A stretch of DNA of 64,000 nt. It comes from Nitzschia sp. pyKryTriq1. Taxonomy: Eukaryota > Bacillariophyta > Bacillariophyceae > Bacillariales > Bacillariaceae. Every line of letters begins with the position of its first letter. The stretch's first letter is position 1. Location: NCBI GenBank assembly GCA_956465555.1, contig OY101115.1, forward strand, positions 2,480,001 to 2,544,000, given 5' to 3'. Position numbers and translations under genes: made by a program. Positions 21,875 through 32,119 of the stretch are shown here, in pieces. The notes beneath the pieces are model-generated. The model was not told the DNA's origin, ran no database searches, and saw only the letters and a program-made list of their open reading frames with translations.

Positions 21875-23281
21875 ATGCAAGTTGCGAGTAAAATGGCGAC
21901 AACGACGGTGGCTCTTTCGCGAGGACATGGTTCGTTCCGAGTCCCAGGAGTCGGAATGAAATCTTTCAGAGGATCTTGTAGATCCAGTGGCGGCTCCTTG
22001 GCAACCTTGAGCAATCCCAGGGCCTTCTCTGGTGACTCATTCTCCAACACGATAGATAGATTACCCTTTAGCAAATCCAGCTTGGGTCTTGATCGAAGCT
22101 ACATAGCTCCGAACCTCGCAGCCATCCGACAGCTGCCAGAAGTCGACACGGCATGGACCCAATTCCCATCCGCGTCCACTCTGGACAATCTACGGCGAGG
22201 CTCTGACATTTTTGGGTCTTTTAACAAAGGTGGGAGCGAGTACTTGGCAGTGAACGCCATGGCGGCTGAATGTCAACACCGACTAGGATTGTACAACGAA
22301 GCATTGCATACGCTTGACGAATTGAGCCTTCAAGTTTCTAAAAGTGATACTTTAACCATCCCGAATGCTTCGGATGATATTGTCCTGGCAAGAGCCAAAG
22401 TATTGTGGACGCAAGGAGAATTTTCTCAATCCCAGGAACTTTGCGAGAGCCTAATTGCCGACTATGACGATTTGCAAGAAAGTTTCCCAACTACCCCACT
22501 TCATCTAGCTGCGGCTATGACAGGCAAAGCACTTTCTCAGCTGGCAGCTATGGATACTATGGATCAAGCTTTTTCGGTGAGAGATTACTTTCGGATTACC
22601 ATGAAGTTCTTAGAACGTCATCCTTCTTCGAATTCGCTGCCCTTGGCTGCGGCCCATGCGAACTGTGGGGTCGCTGAGGTGGTCTACAACAACTTCTTGG
22701 AAAAAACCAACGATGTATCCGTTCCCATAGATTCCGCACTCAAAGTTTGGTTCCAGGGGTTACAGAAAACAGAGCGTGAAATCTCTGAAGAAACACTTGG
22801 TCCACAGTTATCGAAAGCTTCCAGGGTGTTGCAAGCTACGATACAGGCTGATTTGGCCTGGGGCGTCTTGAACTATGAACACGATAGAAGCGATCGACTG
22901 AAGAAGGCATCTGAGTATGCCAAGAAGGCACTAGATGCTCTTGGCCCTGGAAGTACAACGGAGGCTGAGGGGATCCGCCGTGTGTTATCTGTAGTGGCAG
23001 CGTGTTATCAGGAAGCGGGAAGTGCGGTCACATCCGAGGGACTATTTCAATCTGCAACGGATCGCAAAAGTCTTCCTCCAGGTCCACTTCCTTTGTTGGA
23101 ACTTCAGGATGCCATTCTTGGATATTCCAAATTATGCACCAGCTGGGAAAAGAGAGAAGGCGATGCCAAACGGCTTGAGAAGGAATCATTGGAGATAAAC
23201 GATAAGTTGCCAGAGGCGTGGAGAGGCAAATCAGGTATTCATGGCAGCCTATGGTTCTGGACACCGGCTGACTTTCAGTAA
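21875..23281 (+). CDS. TPR-like helical repeat protein, function unknown
   Basis: A single exon encodes 468 residues from the first ATG at 21875; the ATG at 21893 has better surrounding bases and would give 462. The N-terminus is rich in Ser, Arg and Gly with few acidic residues, which could be an organelle leader. From about residue 110 the sequence is helical with TPR-like patterns (A-E-C-Q-H-R-L-G-L-Y-N-E-A-L and A-R-A-K-V-L-W-T-Q-G-E-F-S-Q-S). No catalytic motif is visible. It ends W-F-W-T-P-A-D-F. I do not recognise an orthologue; TPR proteins usually assemble complexes. Confidence 0.7.
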   Translation: MQVASKMATTTVALSRGHGSFRVPGVGMKSFRGSCRSSGGSLATLSNPRAFSGDSFSNTIDRLPFSKSSLGLDRSYIAPNLAAIRQLPEVDTAWTQFPSASTLDNLRRGSDIFGSFNKGGSEYLAVNAMAAECQHRLGLYNEALHTLDELSLQVSKSDTLTIPNASDDIVLARAKVLWTQGEFSQSQELCESLIADYDDLQESFPTTPLHLAAAMTGKALSQLAAMDTMDQAFSVRDYFRITMKFLERHPSSNSLPLAAAHANCGVAEVVYNNFLEKTNDVSVPIDSALKVWFQGLQKTEREISEETLGPQLSKASRVLQATIQADLAWGVLNYEHDRSDRLKKASEYAKKALDALGPGSTTEAEGIRRVLSVVAACYQEAGSAVTSEGLFQSATDRKSLPPGPLPLLELQDAILGYSKLCTSWEKREGDAKRLEKESLEINDKLPEAWRGKSGIHGSLWFWTPADFQ

Positions 23282-23828
23282 AGGACGATATGCAGATAAA
23301 CGTACGACTGGAAAAGGTAGATTATTTTTCTCTACGACTACTCGTAAAGGTACAGTACTCGTAGCAGGAAGTAAGTTGTGCAGTAAGTACCAGGTCTACC
23401 GGTAGAGTCTGTCTGGATTTCATAGTCTCGCGAGTACGTACTCATACCATACATACTGTACCGCTGCGCGGTACGAGCAGACAATGGGATCTGTGCGTGG
23501 AATGTCGGAGGGAGATTTTGCGATGTTGGGTTTTGTTCGGTTTGGTCGTTGTATGACGTCAGCCGATCGCGTCATTGCATGAAGAACATCATTCTCATTA
23601 TTTCGTCATCATTCTCATCGTCACAACATCATCATCATCCCTGCCTGTCCCATGCCTCGCTCCTATGTATCTACCTGTATCCACTTGTTTACTCTTTACG
23701 ACCGACGCAGCGACAAATCATCATTACGGTTCGTAAGATTGAGCAAGGAAGCTTTCCCGTTTGGTATATTCATTCGTAAGGGATAGTATTAGTGTGGCTG
23801 TGGCCTTCAATCTCAGCCAAGCATTATC
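23282..23828. promoter_or_regulatory. Intergenic region upstream of ADCK1-like gene, with CRE and TACCGGTA
   Basis: This 547 bp gap holds TACCGGTA at 23397-23404, several GTACTCGTA-type words at 23336-23470, and a perfect CRE palindrome TGACGTCA at 23554-23561, about 270 bp before the next ATG. TGACGT-type elements control CO2- and cAMP-responsive genes in diatoms. No gene was recognised. Confidence 0.4.
23554..23561. promoter_or_regulatory. CRE-like palindrome TGACGTCA
   Basis: This is an exact bZIP/CREB consensus palindrome upstream of the ADCK1-like gene. Its role is inferred only from the motif. Confidence 0.35.
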
Positions 23829-25828
23829 ATGCTGAATCGGATAGGAATAGGAACAGCGATCGCCGTCGTTCGCCATCAACGCAGGTCAACGATACTCGCG
23901 GCGTCTGGAATTGCAGTGGCGGCAGGAGGGGTCAGCTTTGCGACCCATTGTGAGGCACAGCAGCTCCACCGACCGTGGCAGAATGATACAATACCGCTGG
24001 TACCGACTTTGGAAGCCGCTGTAAGAGCCGTGAGACTAGTCGGTACGGTCGCTACGGTGGTAATGGAGTACGAGATTGCAAAGTACAAGCCGCGGATGTT
24101 CCAATCCTCGCCAAATGAAGACGCTGAACTAGAAGCATTGCAAATTCAGATGGAAAGAAAAGAGACCGACTTGGAGGAAGCCCAGATTGCTTATTCGACC
24201 GAAATCAAAGATAGTAGTCTTTCGCCAACCCAACGAAGAGCACTGAGGGAGGAGCAAAAACGCCGGATGCAAGAGGCTGCAGGTCAATTGGCTGAAGTCG
24301 AAGAGCAACTCATGGCGATGGAAGGGGAATCCTCAAAATCGAAACTCCATCGAAAGGCAGCTCGTCGGCTGCTAAATTTATGCCGTGAGAACGGAGGCGT
24401 TTACATCAAAGTTGGACAGCATCTGGCAAATCTCGACTACCTCATCCCTCAAGAGTATATTGAAGTTATGTCCACGTTGTTTGACGATACTCCACAATCA
24501 AGCTACGAGAATGTTTGCCGGGTTATCGAGGAAGATCTGAACGGCCGAGTGGAGGATTTGTTTGATCGATTCGATCCGAAGCCAATTGCTTCGGCGTCGT
24601 TGGCGCAGGTCCACGTTGCATTCGACAAAAAGACAGGGAGGAAGCTTGCAGTAAAAGTGCAGCATCGTGGCTTGCGTGAGACATCCGCTGGAGACATCTT
24701 TACAGTAACGAGAGTTGTCCGCCTTCTTGATAAGTGGTTTGAAGACTTTACCTTTGGATGGATCGCTGACGAAATTGCCCCCCATCTTCCGAAAGAGCTC
24801 GATTTCACAAGGGAAGGAAAAAATTCTGAGCGAGCAGCCGAAAATATTGCCAAGACTGGGCTCCGTTGCGTCATCCCTAAAGTTATCTGGACAAAGACAG
24901 CACCAAGAGTCCTGACGATGGAATTCGAAGAAGGATTCAAGGCCACGGATACTGCTGAAATCGAAAAGTCGGGCCTAAACAAACAGTACGTGCTTGAAAG
25001 GCTACGCAAGAACATTCACGTAGAAATTTGATCTCACGAGATTATTGTGCTTGCATATTAGTGATATCGCCAAGTTGGTGTCGTCAGTTTTCAATTCTCA
25101 GGTGTTTATTTCAAGCTGGGTTCACTGTGATCCTCATCCTGCGAATGTGCTTCTCCGTAGCAAGAATGGAAAAGCCGAAATGGTGCTAGTAGGTAAGAAT
25201 CCAACAATCCACAAACGCGTTGGTAGAATAAATTCCTGACAATCTTTCACTCTAAGACCATGGGCTATACAAACAGATTGACGACAAATTTCGCATTCGG
25301 TATGCCCGTCTTTGGAGGTCACTCATGATGGCCGACTTGAAAGAAATCGAATCTTCGTGTCACGACATGGGAGTCGACAAAGCCTACCCACTTTTCGCCG
25401 CAATGTTGACAGCTCGACCCTACGACGAAATCATTGAGCGATCGAAAACCGGTTCGTTCAGTGCGAAAGCAGCCTCCCCTGAGAGCCAAGCAGACCGTGC
25501 AGTGATTCGAGGTTATGCCAAGCAGTTCCTAAAAGATATCTTTGTGTTGTTGGGGACTCTGCCTCCACAAATGCTGTTGCTATTGAAGATGAATGACTGT
25601 TTGAGACATATTGATTTCTCCCTTGGTTCTCCGACCAATACAATAGTGATTGCGGGAAAGTATGCTGCAAAAGCCGTATACGAAGACCAGAAAAAGGCGG
25701 CCTCGCTAAGTACTCGGTTGCGCTGTTGGCTCCAGTACATGAATGTTCTTGTGCGCATACAGATTTATGATTTTGGTATGTGGATGATCCGGGTAAGGAA
25801 CTCTGGAGGACTCTTGACGAATTCCTAA
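23829..25828 (+). CDS. ADCK1: ABC1/UbiB atypical kinase, ADCK1-like
   Basis: Three exons, 23829-24985, 25062-25192 and 25257-25828, total 1860 nt or 619 residues. Donors are GTACGT and GTAAGA. The basic N-terminus and a small-residue stretch (I-L-A-A-S-G-I-A-V-A-A-G-G-V) suggest mitochondrial import plus a membrane segment. A coiled coil follows at about 95-170. The UbiB hallmark K-V-G-Q is present, then A-S-A-S-L-A-Q-V-H, the lysine in L-A-V-K-V-Q, the catalytic loop H-C-D-P-H-P-A-N (usually PGN) and the metal site D-H-G-L. The intron 2 join creates D-H-G-L, which supports it. Family members act in mitochondrial lipid and coenzyme Q handling. Its stop is 60 bp from the convergent gene. Confidence 0.88.
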
Positions 25829-25888
25829 ATTAGCTTACATCCGCGACCAGAGAAATTGCCAACATAGCACACATCAAAATCTCGTCTC

Positions 25889-26854
25889 CTACAAATGAAA
25901 GTCACCTGCGAGTCTTCTTTTCACCTTGAGGGCGGCATACTGAGCCTGGATTTTTCGCCTCATCATTTCCATCGATTTGTTCTCGGCTTTCACGGCTTCC
26001 TCTGTCATTCCCTTCGTCGCAGCCTTTTCCTTGGAGGTTGTTTCCTTTTTCTTGGCACCGCGAGGTAGTTGTCGAAATGTGGGTGGACGTTCGGCCTGTT
26101 CTCCGAATCGCACCTGGTCTGTCATGGCAATCGCGCGCTCTCCCGTGATGAAGGTATCGTTTTCTTGCGTGTCACGGCGAGTATCATCCACTTCGCCCCT
26201 CATAGTAATAAAGGACGAAGATGACTTCTTTTTGTTTTTCTTATTCGAAAGAAACTCCTTCTTCTTTTGTTTCTTCTCTGGATTCTTTGTTTCCGTCGTT
26301 TGCTTGATAATTTGTCTCGTTTCTACTTTGGTTCGTTTCGAGTACGCATTCTTGCTCTCGCCTTCCATTCGGGCATGGTTCTTGGCCGCCTTTTTCGCGT
26401 CTTCCTTCTTCACCTGATCCCGTACATTCAGTATTCTTGCAGCCTTCTTTTCGTCTCTATCAGTCTTGGGAATAGTCGCCACATTTCCATTGACCACCAC
26501 GCGGTCGACAGCGAATAATTCTTGATCTTTACTACCCCCTCCTTTGGCATCGTCTTTCAATGGATCCACCACTTTTTGCTTCTTGACACTTCCCACCAGA
26601 TCCTTCATATCAAATTCATCCCGCCCCGGTGGCAAGTCAAATCCCTTCTCATTATCTGCCGCCGACGACCGTTCATGTCGTCGCGGCTTTTTGTTGGCAC
26701 GCAGCAGCTCGGACTTTCGACTTCGTTTCTTGGCTTTGCGCCCATCGTTGCCAAGGCCCCAAATTCCCACTTTGGACAAATCCACGCGTCCTCCATTCTT
26801 TTTGGAATAGGGATCGACCGATTTGATCTTTTTGTACTTGGCAACTCTTCCCAT
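25889..26854 (-). CDS. CCDC137-like lysine-rich nucleolar protein
   Basis: A single exon encodes 321 residues from the ATG at 26854, chosen because M-G-R-V-A-K-Y-K-K is a typical start for this family and the open frame upstream has no earlier ATG. The protein is very basic and disordered. Three blocks recall CCDC137: M-E-G-E-S-K-N-A-Y-S-K-R, V-R-F-G-E-Q-A-E-R-P-P and Q-A-Q-Y-A-A-L-K-V-K-R-R. Human CCDC137 is a nucleolar and chromosome-periphery protein linked to ribosome production. Lysine-rich stretches predict nucleolar location. The identification rests on short blocks, so it is moderately sure. Confidence 0.7.
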   Translation of the reverse strand: MGRVAKYKKIKSVDPYSKKNGGRVDLSKVGIWGLGNDGRKAKKRSRKSELLRANKKPRRHERSSAADNEKGFDLPPGRDEFDMKDLVGSVKKQKVVDPLKDDAKGGGSKDQELFAVDRVVVNGNVATIPKTDRDEKKAARILNVRDQVKKEDAKKAAKNHARMEGESKNAYSKRTKVETRQIIKQTTETKNPEKKQKKKEFLSNKKNKKKSSSSFITMRGEVDDTRRDTQENDTFITGERAIAMTDQVRFGEQAERPPTFRQLPRGAKKKETTSKEKAATKGMTEEAVKAENKSMEMMRRKIQAQYAALKVKRRLAGDFHL

Positions 26855-27515
26855 GTTTTTCTTTTCTTTTCGGAACTGTTTTTGTAAAGCGGGATGAATG
26901 AAGCTATTATATGTTGTACGGTATTTGAACAGAAAACAATGAAACAACACAAAACAGGAAAGGACGAAAGAAGAACGAAACGGATCAGATCGAGGAACCT
27001 GCAATTTGCAATGGCGGGAAAGGAACAACTCATAACCTGATTATGGACCGATGTTTTGTGTCCAATCTGGGATAACGGGAAGCTAAAAGGGGGGCGGATT
27101 TATACATACCTTGCATACTAACTGTACATAGCTCGATCGAGCGCGTGGCGCGTGGCGCAAAATGCCACCGACCGAGAGACGCACACTGAACACTGAATGC
27201 GTGATGGGACCCGTTCAAGCGACTTCTTTCTTCTTCTTCCATCGATCGCGATCAACTTCATTATTATTACCCGGTACAAGTACTGTATTTGTTTTCCAGG
27301 ATCGATCTCTTCCATCCTCTCGTACTGTAAATACCTGTGGCGCCACGAGAGGTGGATTGGTCTGTCTTCCCGGCGTAAAGGTCACGATACTTTGTATCTA
27401 TACGTCCAGTACCGGTACAGCTTTTGTATGTTTGGCGTCGTGGAGCCATCAAACGACCCTTTTTGCTGCGAGTACCGGTAGAAAGGGGGCATCCGATATT
27501 CCGATATTATTATCC

Positions 27516-27549
<34 letters not shown>

Positions 27550-27561
27550 GTGGTCATCATC
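26855..27561. promoter_or_regulatory. Divergent promoter, CCDC137-like / villin-headpiece gene
   Basis: This 707 bp gap has TACCGGTA at 27410-27417 and 27473-27480 (82 bp before the headpiece-gene ATG) and an (ATC)11 microsatellite at 27517-27549 in the probable 5' UTR. No gene was recognised. Confidence 0.4.
27517..27549 (+). repeat. (ATC)11 microsatellite in probable 5' UTR
   Basis: Eleven perfect ATC units end 13 bp before the headpiece-gene ATG. The frame is open here, so a near-cognate upstream start would read the run as isoleucines. Confidence 0.9.
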
Positions 27562-30500
27562 ATGGGACTCGAATCCGTGACCAGCAGTGAGCAGCCGAGT
27601 GGTTTCATCGTCGCCGTCGAAGAGGAAGAAGAAGATGAAGAAGAAGCCTACGAAGAAGAAGAAGTGATCGTTTCTGATGTTGAAGAAGATTACTCGATCG
27701 AGGAAATTTTGGAAGAAGAATTTATCGAGGAGGTGGAAGAGGAAGAAGAAGAAGAAGAAATAATCTCGGACCACGAAGAAGAATTCGTAGAAGAGGAAAT
27801 CGTAGAGTTGAGTGAGGAAGAAGTAGTAGTGGACGACAAAACACCCGGTAACAAGGATGATGATTCTTCCGATGACGAGGACGACGACGACGACGACGAG
27901 AGTGGAGATTTCATAGATGATGGCTCTTCGGTCCCCCCTCCTTCCTTTGACTCCTCGGATCTAGCTTTGTACGACGACAATACTTCTGGCGGGCGAATTT
28001 CCCAGGATTCTTCCCCTTCACTTCCTGTCGAACTGATTCGGAGGAAGAAAAAGGAAAAACAGCTCGAGCGACAGAATGCAGCGGTGAATGAAGGAGCTAG
28101 AAAGGCCATGGAGGAAGCGCTGGCTCGGGAGAGGTCTCTGCAACGACAAGCAGCACGAGAGGCCCTCCAGCGAAAAAGACTCGAACAGGAAGCCCTCAAG
28201 CAAATCGCCACCGATGCAAAAGACTTCGTCCACATGCAAGATCGGACACCGAGGCAAGAACACAAGGAATCATTGCTGCTGCAACTTAATAATAATTCTG
28301 CTCGAATGAAGCTCATTGATGAAATTCGAAAAGTCGACAAGGCCCTAGCTCAAAAAAGGGAACAACAACAACAACAACAACACATGTCGCCCAATAATTT
28401 GCGGGCTCGTGGAACGGTCGAGATGCAAAAGCGGAAACGAGCTCTGGCGGAACTGCGACGGCAGTCGGCTCGTGAAGAACTGACACGCAACAATAATCTG
28501 CTCAAGGCAGCTAAGGCTTCCAGACTGGGTGTCAGTACCACATCTTCACCTCGAGCTAGCTCAATGCACCCCCGTAGCAATCACCACTGGGTGCTTTCTC
28601 CGCAGCCAAGCCCTACTGGCTCTGCACCGGACGAACTGGAGTTGGATCCGTCCATCTTGGCGAAACTACCATCTATAGATATTACCACCACCACAAGGGT
28701 AGATCCTATTTCGCCCTTACGGACAGGTATTTCTGTAGTACCGGACAAAACACTGACTCCTCTTAAACCGCATACAATCGCAATCGATCACGGGTCATCT
28801 CCAGGCTCAGGCGTTCCAGAAGCATCCTCTCGACGCGCAGAAGAGGACCAAGACCATGTGACCGCCCTCTATAACGAAGGGGACGCCGCTATAAGTTCTG
28901 TGAACGACAATAGTTCCGAAGAAAAGCGGTCGAAACCGTGCTACGGGAACATGGAACAGCCGGCGCAAGTTGACAATGAGCTGAACCCAAAGTCGGCATC
29001 TCACAGGCCGATAGCGTCCTCTCCTAGCACAGAAAGCAAGGTGATTCAGCGATCGGGGGCTCACCATGAGCCTGATACCGCTGATAATGTCCATGACACG
29101 CACCAGACGCGGCAGGATGCAGCAGACAAGTCGGGGGTATCTTCGCCCGACGAAAACGACCATCGTGTCGCGCCGCAAAATGTGCTCTCGCCCACGACGA
29201 TTCCTACCGAGACGAAACCTTCCCAAGACGAACCAAACGCGGAGACAATAGACAAATCCAGTGATGTCTCTACGAGAGGAAGAAAGGCCGTGAAGGTGCC
29301 ATCTGTTTTCAAGAATAGAGATGAAGCGATCAAAACGGCAGAGCTTTCTATCTCGACACTCGGCGCAGCGAAGAAAGCTGTTTCGAAACAAGCTAAAGAG
29401 ATCTCGGATCCGACATATCAATGCCTATCTTCGATCAGGCGTACGGTGGTACTGGAGAAGATGACAGCAGGTCGAGCTATTATCAGCAATGAGCCCCTAT
29501 CATCTCGAATAGCCTCTCCGGTGAAGATTCCGTCCATTTTCAACACGTCCACGACGACAGACGCAATTGCAACAGCGGCCCCAGATCTTGCGCGTCGGTC
29601 ACCGTCTTCGATCCATTGTCAAATTGCGAAGAAAAAGTCGGTTTCAGATCCAGCTATTACCACACCCATTCTCTCTTCACCTCAAAAGCCTTCGCCTGTG
29701 AAGGTGCCTTCGATTTTCAAGCCGTCCAAAGCGGCGAGCGAGATTGCAGCAGAAACCATGAATATTTCAAGTCGGTCTCCATCTTCGAACAAACATGCGG
29801 TGATACAAAAGAGGAATACGATTTGCGCACCTTTCGCAGATAGGGTTCCCCCATCACCGCACAAGACCTCACCGCTAAAAATTCCATCCATGTTCAGCAA
29901 CTCCATGTCAGCAACAGAGTTTACACCCAAATCCCCCAAAATGATAGAGCGATCACCAGTATCGATCAAGCGTACAGTGGTGCAAAAAATGAGCTCCGCA
30001 AGTCAAGTTCTTGAATCGAATAAGCCTTTGGCGCCTAACAAGGAGGGAGAGAAGTCCCTTTCAGAATCTGGAAAGACCAAAGATTCCAATCAGTTGGTGC
30101 CCTCCCAGGAAGGTGCAACAACGGGGGCGGGAGATACTCCAGAACGATGGGGCCGTCGGTCCTCATCCGTTCGAATCCCTTCAATTTTCAAGAAGACGAC
30201 GGGTGGAACAAATGAAAAAGCAAACGTTGTAAAAACTTGGCACTCGCCTTCCTCTCCGGGTGGTGCCAAGCTACTTTCTCCGACCTCTGGGCTACGGAAA
30301 GTAATATCGAGCCAAGTCCCTCTACCAGCCTCACCAACGAAAACGACAACCATGTCACCCACAAAGACGCAACTGAATAGTCCTTCAAAGAAGAGATTTC
30401 CATCGCCTCGGGTATCCCCAGTCACTTTCCAAAAGAAGGTGTTGGGCGTGGTAGGGAGCTGCGGCGAGAAATCAGAATCATCGCCCCCGTATGACGACGG

Positions 30501-30729
30501 GCGCTATTCGAAAAATAGAGAGGTTGTGGACTCTGTTCAGAGTGGATCAAAGTATTACAGTTTGGAGGACCTACGAGAGAAAAGAGTCCAGGGCATTGAT
30601 TACAGCCAACGGGAACAATACCTTTCACCACTAGACTTTGAAAAATGCTTCCACGTCTCGAAGTCGGATTTCGCACAGTTTCCCAAGTGGAAACGAGACG
30701 TGAAGAAAAGGCAGTTGGGGCTGTTCTGA
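27562..30729 (+). CDS. Long disordered protein with a C-terminal villin headpiece
   Basis: A single exon encodes 1055 residues from the ATG at 27562, the first in frame. The first 150 residues are extremely acidic. A charged, Gln- and Arg-rich helical part (about 160-320) may form a coiled coil. A long Ser/Pro/Lys-rich region contains five copies of a [VLI]-[KR]-[VI]-P-S-[VIM]-F motif, starting at 29290, 29521, 29698, 29875 and 30169. The last 60 residues form a villin headpiece: Y-S-L-E-D-L, then Y-L-S-P-L-D-F-E-K-C-F, F-P-K-W-K and a terminal G-L-F. Headpieces bind F-actin, so an actin-associated scaffold is likely. There are no gelsolin domains, so it is not a normal villin. Confidence 0.85.
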   Translation: MGLESVTSSEQPSGFIVAVEEEEEDEEEAYEEEEVIVSDVEEDYSIEEILEEEFIEEVEEEEEEEEIISDHEEEFVEEEIVELSEEEVVVDDKTPGNKDDDSSDDEDDDDDDESGDFIDDGSSVPPPSFDSSDLALYDDNTSGGRISQDSSPSLPVELIRRKKKEKQLERQNAAVNEGARKAMEEALARERSLQRQAAREALQRKRLEQEALKQIATDAKDFVHMQDRTPRQEHKESLLLQLNNNSARMKLIDEIRKVDKALAQKREQQQQQQHMSPNNLRARGTVEMQKRKRALAELRRQSAREELTRNNNLLKAAKASRLGVSTTSSPRASSMHPRSNHHWVLSPQPSPTGSAPDELELDPSILAKLPSIDITTTTRVDPISPLRTGISVVPDKTLTPLKPHTIAIDHGSSPGSGVPEASSRRAEEDQDHVTALYNEGDAAISSVNDNSSEEKRSKPCYGNMEQPAQVDNELNPKSASHRPIASSPSTESKVIQRSGAHHEPDTADNVHDTHQTRQDAADKSGVSSPDENDHRVAPQNVLSPTTIPTETKPSQDEPNAETIDKSSDVSTRGRKAVKVPSVFKNRDEAIKTAELSISTLGAAKKAVSKQAKEISDPTYQCLSSIRRTVVLEKMTAGRAIISNEPLSSRIASPVKIPSIFNTSTTTDAIATAAPDLARRSPSSIHCQIAKKKSVSDPAITTPILSSPQKPSPVKVPSIFKPSKAASEIAAETMNISSRSPSSNKHAVIQKRNTICAPFADRVPPSPHKTSPLKIPSMFSNSMSATEFTPKSPKMIERSPVSIKRTVVQKMSSASQVLESNKPLAPNKEGEKSLSESGKTKDSNQLVPSQEGATTGAGDTPERWGRRSSSVRIPSIFKKTTGGTNEKANVVKTWHSPSSPGGAKLLSPTSGLRKVISSQVPLPASPTKTTTMSPTKTQLNSPSKKRFPSPRVSPVTFQKKVLGVVGSCGEKSESSPPYDDGRYSKNREVVDSVQSGSKYYSLEDLREKRVQGIDYSQREQYLSPLDFEKCFHVSKSDFAQFPKWKRDVKKRQLGLF

Positions 30730-31172
30730 TGTCTAGCTGGAGTGGAAGCTCGGGGCTGGTCGATTGCTAGTTCATGCATTATAGAAGGGCAAATGGCGTC
30801 GTGTGTCATTGGTGTGGTTGACATTTGGCATGCTCTGTTCTCTCTCTACTAGTAGTAGCTAGCTCTATGTTCTACTCTCTACTAGCTTGAGCTAGTACTC
30901 GTACCGGTAGTAAGAAGAAAGAAGATTGTGTGAGGGGGCGGATACGGGTCCAATTAGTCGACCCTCGTTTGGACTACTACTAGACTACTACCGGAACCAC
31001 AAATTATTGATGAAACGAGAGGAGAGAGAGGAGTGCACACAGCGTTCCCCATCCATTTCATATGACACAAGCAGCATACTTGCACTCCGTATGATACAGG
31101 AGGAGTCGTCGTCTCTCTCACAGCCAAAGGCGACCAAGGCAGCGATCTTTTGCGTGTCGGAGAAATCTCAGA
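30730..31172. other. Intergenic region with TACCGGTA and CTAGTAG words
   Basis: This 443 bp gap has dense ACTAGTAG, TAGCTAG and GTACTCGTA words at 30845-30910, ending in TACCGGTA at 30902-30909. It should include the promoter of the methyltransferase gene. No gene was recognised. Confidence 0.4.
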
Positions 31173-32051
31173 ATGGCGGCTCAAAAGAACGGAGACCCGA
31201 AGAAGAAAAAAGCATGGAAACCAAAATTCGATTATCCCGTCGATTATAACGATCACTTCGAGACTCCGCTCGTCGCCTATCAAGATTTGCTTCCTCTCCT
31301 GGATGCCGTGCAGAAAGGGAAAACGGACCGAAAAAAACATGTCTTGTACGATCCTTATTATTGTAACGGGCGGACTGCTGTTTTTCTCCGACAACTTGGG
31401 TTCGAACGCGTGGTGCATGCCAAAAGGGATTTCTACCTGGACATATCCAACCAATCAGTTCCACAGTACGACGCCTTGATAACGAATCCACCGTATTCGG
31501 ACACGCATAAGGAGCGTTGCTTGGAATTCTGCACGCAACAATTTCGAGCCCATGGAATGCCCTTCTTTCTTTTGATGCCCAACTACGTCGCGGCGCGAAG
31601 TTACTATCGCCGCATTTTGGGGGATTCAGTCAAAGATGTCGCATACTTGATTCCTTCTCATCCCTACGAGTACGATCATCCTGAAGGGACGGGGCATGAG
31701 ATTTCACCATTTGCATCCTTGTGGTTTTGTGGAATTGGAAGAGAGAATATTGTTCAATTTCAAAAGACCCGACAGAAAGCAGGTGATACGATAACGGAAT
31801 TTGCTTCGTTTGTAGCATCTCTGGAGGAACTAGAATCTAGACGTGCCATTCCAACGGGGAAACGACCTAATCCTAGGCAGAGAAAGAAGCGAAAGGCAGC
31901 AGCCATTTCGCTCGAACAAAACGACAAACAAGCTAGACCGCCTGTGATAAAAGCCTCAGCCTCGGATCCCATTGTCAAAAAGCACGACAATTCCCATAAG
32001 ACCAGCAAACACCGTGATGAAAGAGGTAAACGAGTCAGGAAGAGGTTCTAG
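31173..32051 (+). CDS. N6-adenine-type SAM methyltransferase (NPPY motif), substrate unknown
   Basis: A single exon encodes 292 residues. The core (about 20-195) has L-Y-D-P-Y-Y-C-N-G as a possible SAM-binding loop and D-A-L-I-T-N-P-P-Y-S as the catalytic motif. The NPPY tetrad is typical of amino-methyltransferases acting on adenine in DNA or RNA, or on glutamine. F-F-L-L-M-P-N follows at strand 5. The C-terminal 80 residues are very lysine- and arginine-rich, which suits nucleic-acid binding and nuclear or nucleolar location. It is not METTL3, METTL5 or N6AMT1 by eye. Its stop is 68 bp from the convergent helicase stop. Confidence 0.72.
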   Translation: MAAQKNGDPKKKKAWKPKFDYPVDYNDHFETPLVAYQDLLPLLDAVQKGKTDRKKHVLYDPYYCNGRTAVFLRQLGFERVVHAKRDFYLDISNQSVPQYDALITNPPYSDTHKERCLEFCTQQFRAHGMPFFLLMPNYVAARSYYRRILGDSVKDVAYLIPSHPYEYDHPEGTGHEISPFASLWFCGIGRENIVQFQKTRQKAGDTITEFASFVASLEELESRRAIPTGKRPNPRQRKKRKAAAISLEQNDKQARPPVIKASASDPIVKKHDNSHKTSKHRDERGKRVRKRF

Positions 32052-32119
32052 TAAACTTGATCTGAGGAATACGACTGGACTATAAGCTTGCTCTATGGAC
32101 CCCCTTCGCACTTTCCTTT

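Noticed and set aside
27517-27549. Possible CRISPR or tandem protein repeat
   Set aside because: It is a simple trinucleotide microsatellite without spacers, in a eukaryotic genome.
28807-29421. 204-codon minus frame inside the headpiece gene
   Set aside because: It is a complement artefact of a Ser/Arg-rich coding region.
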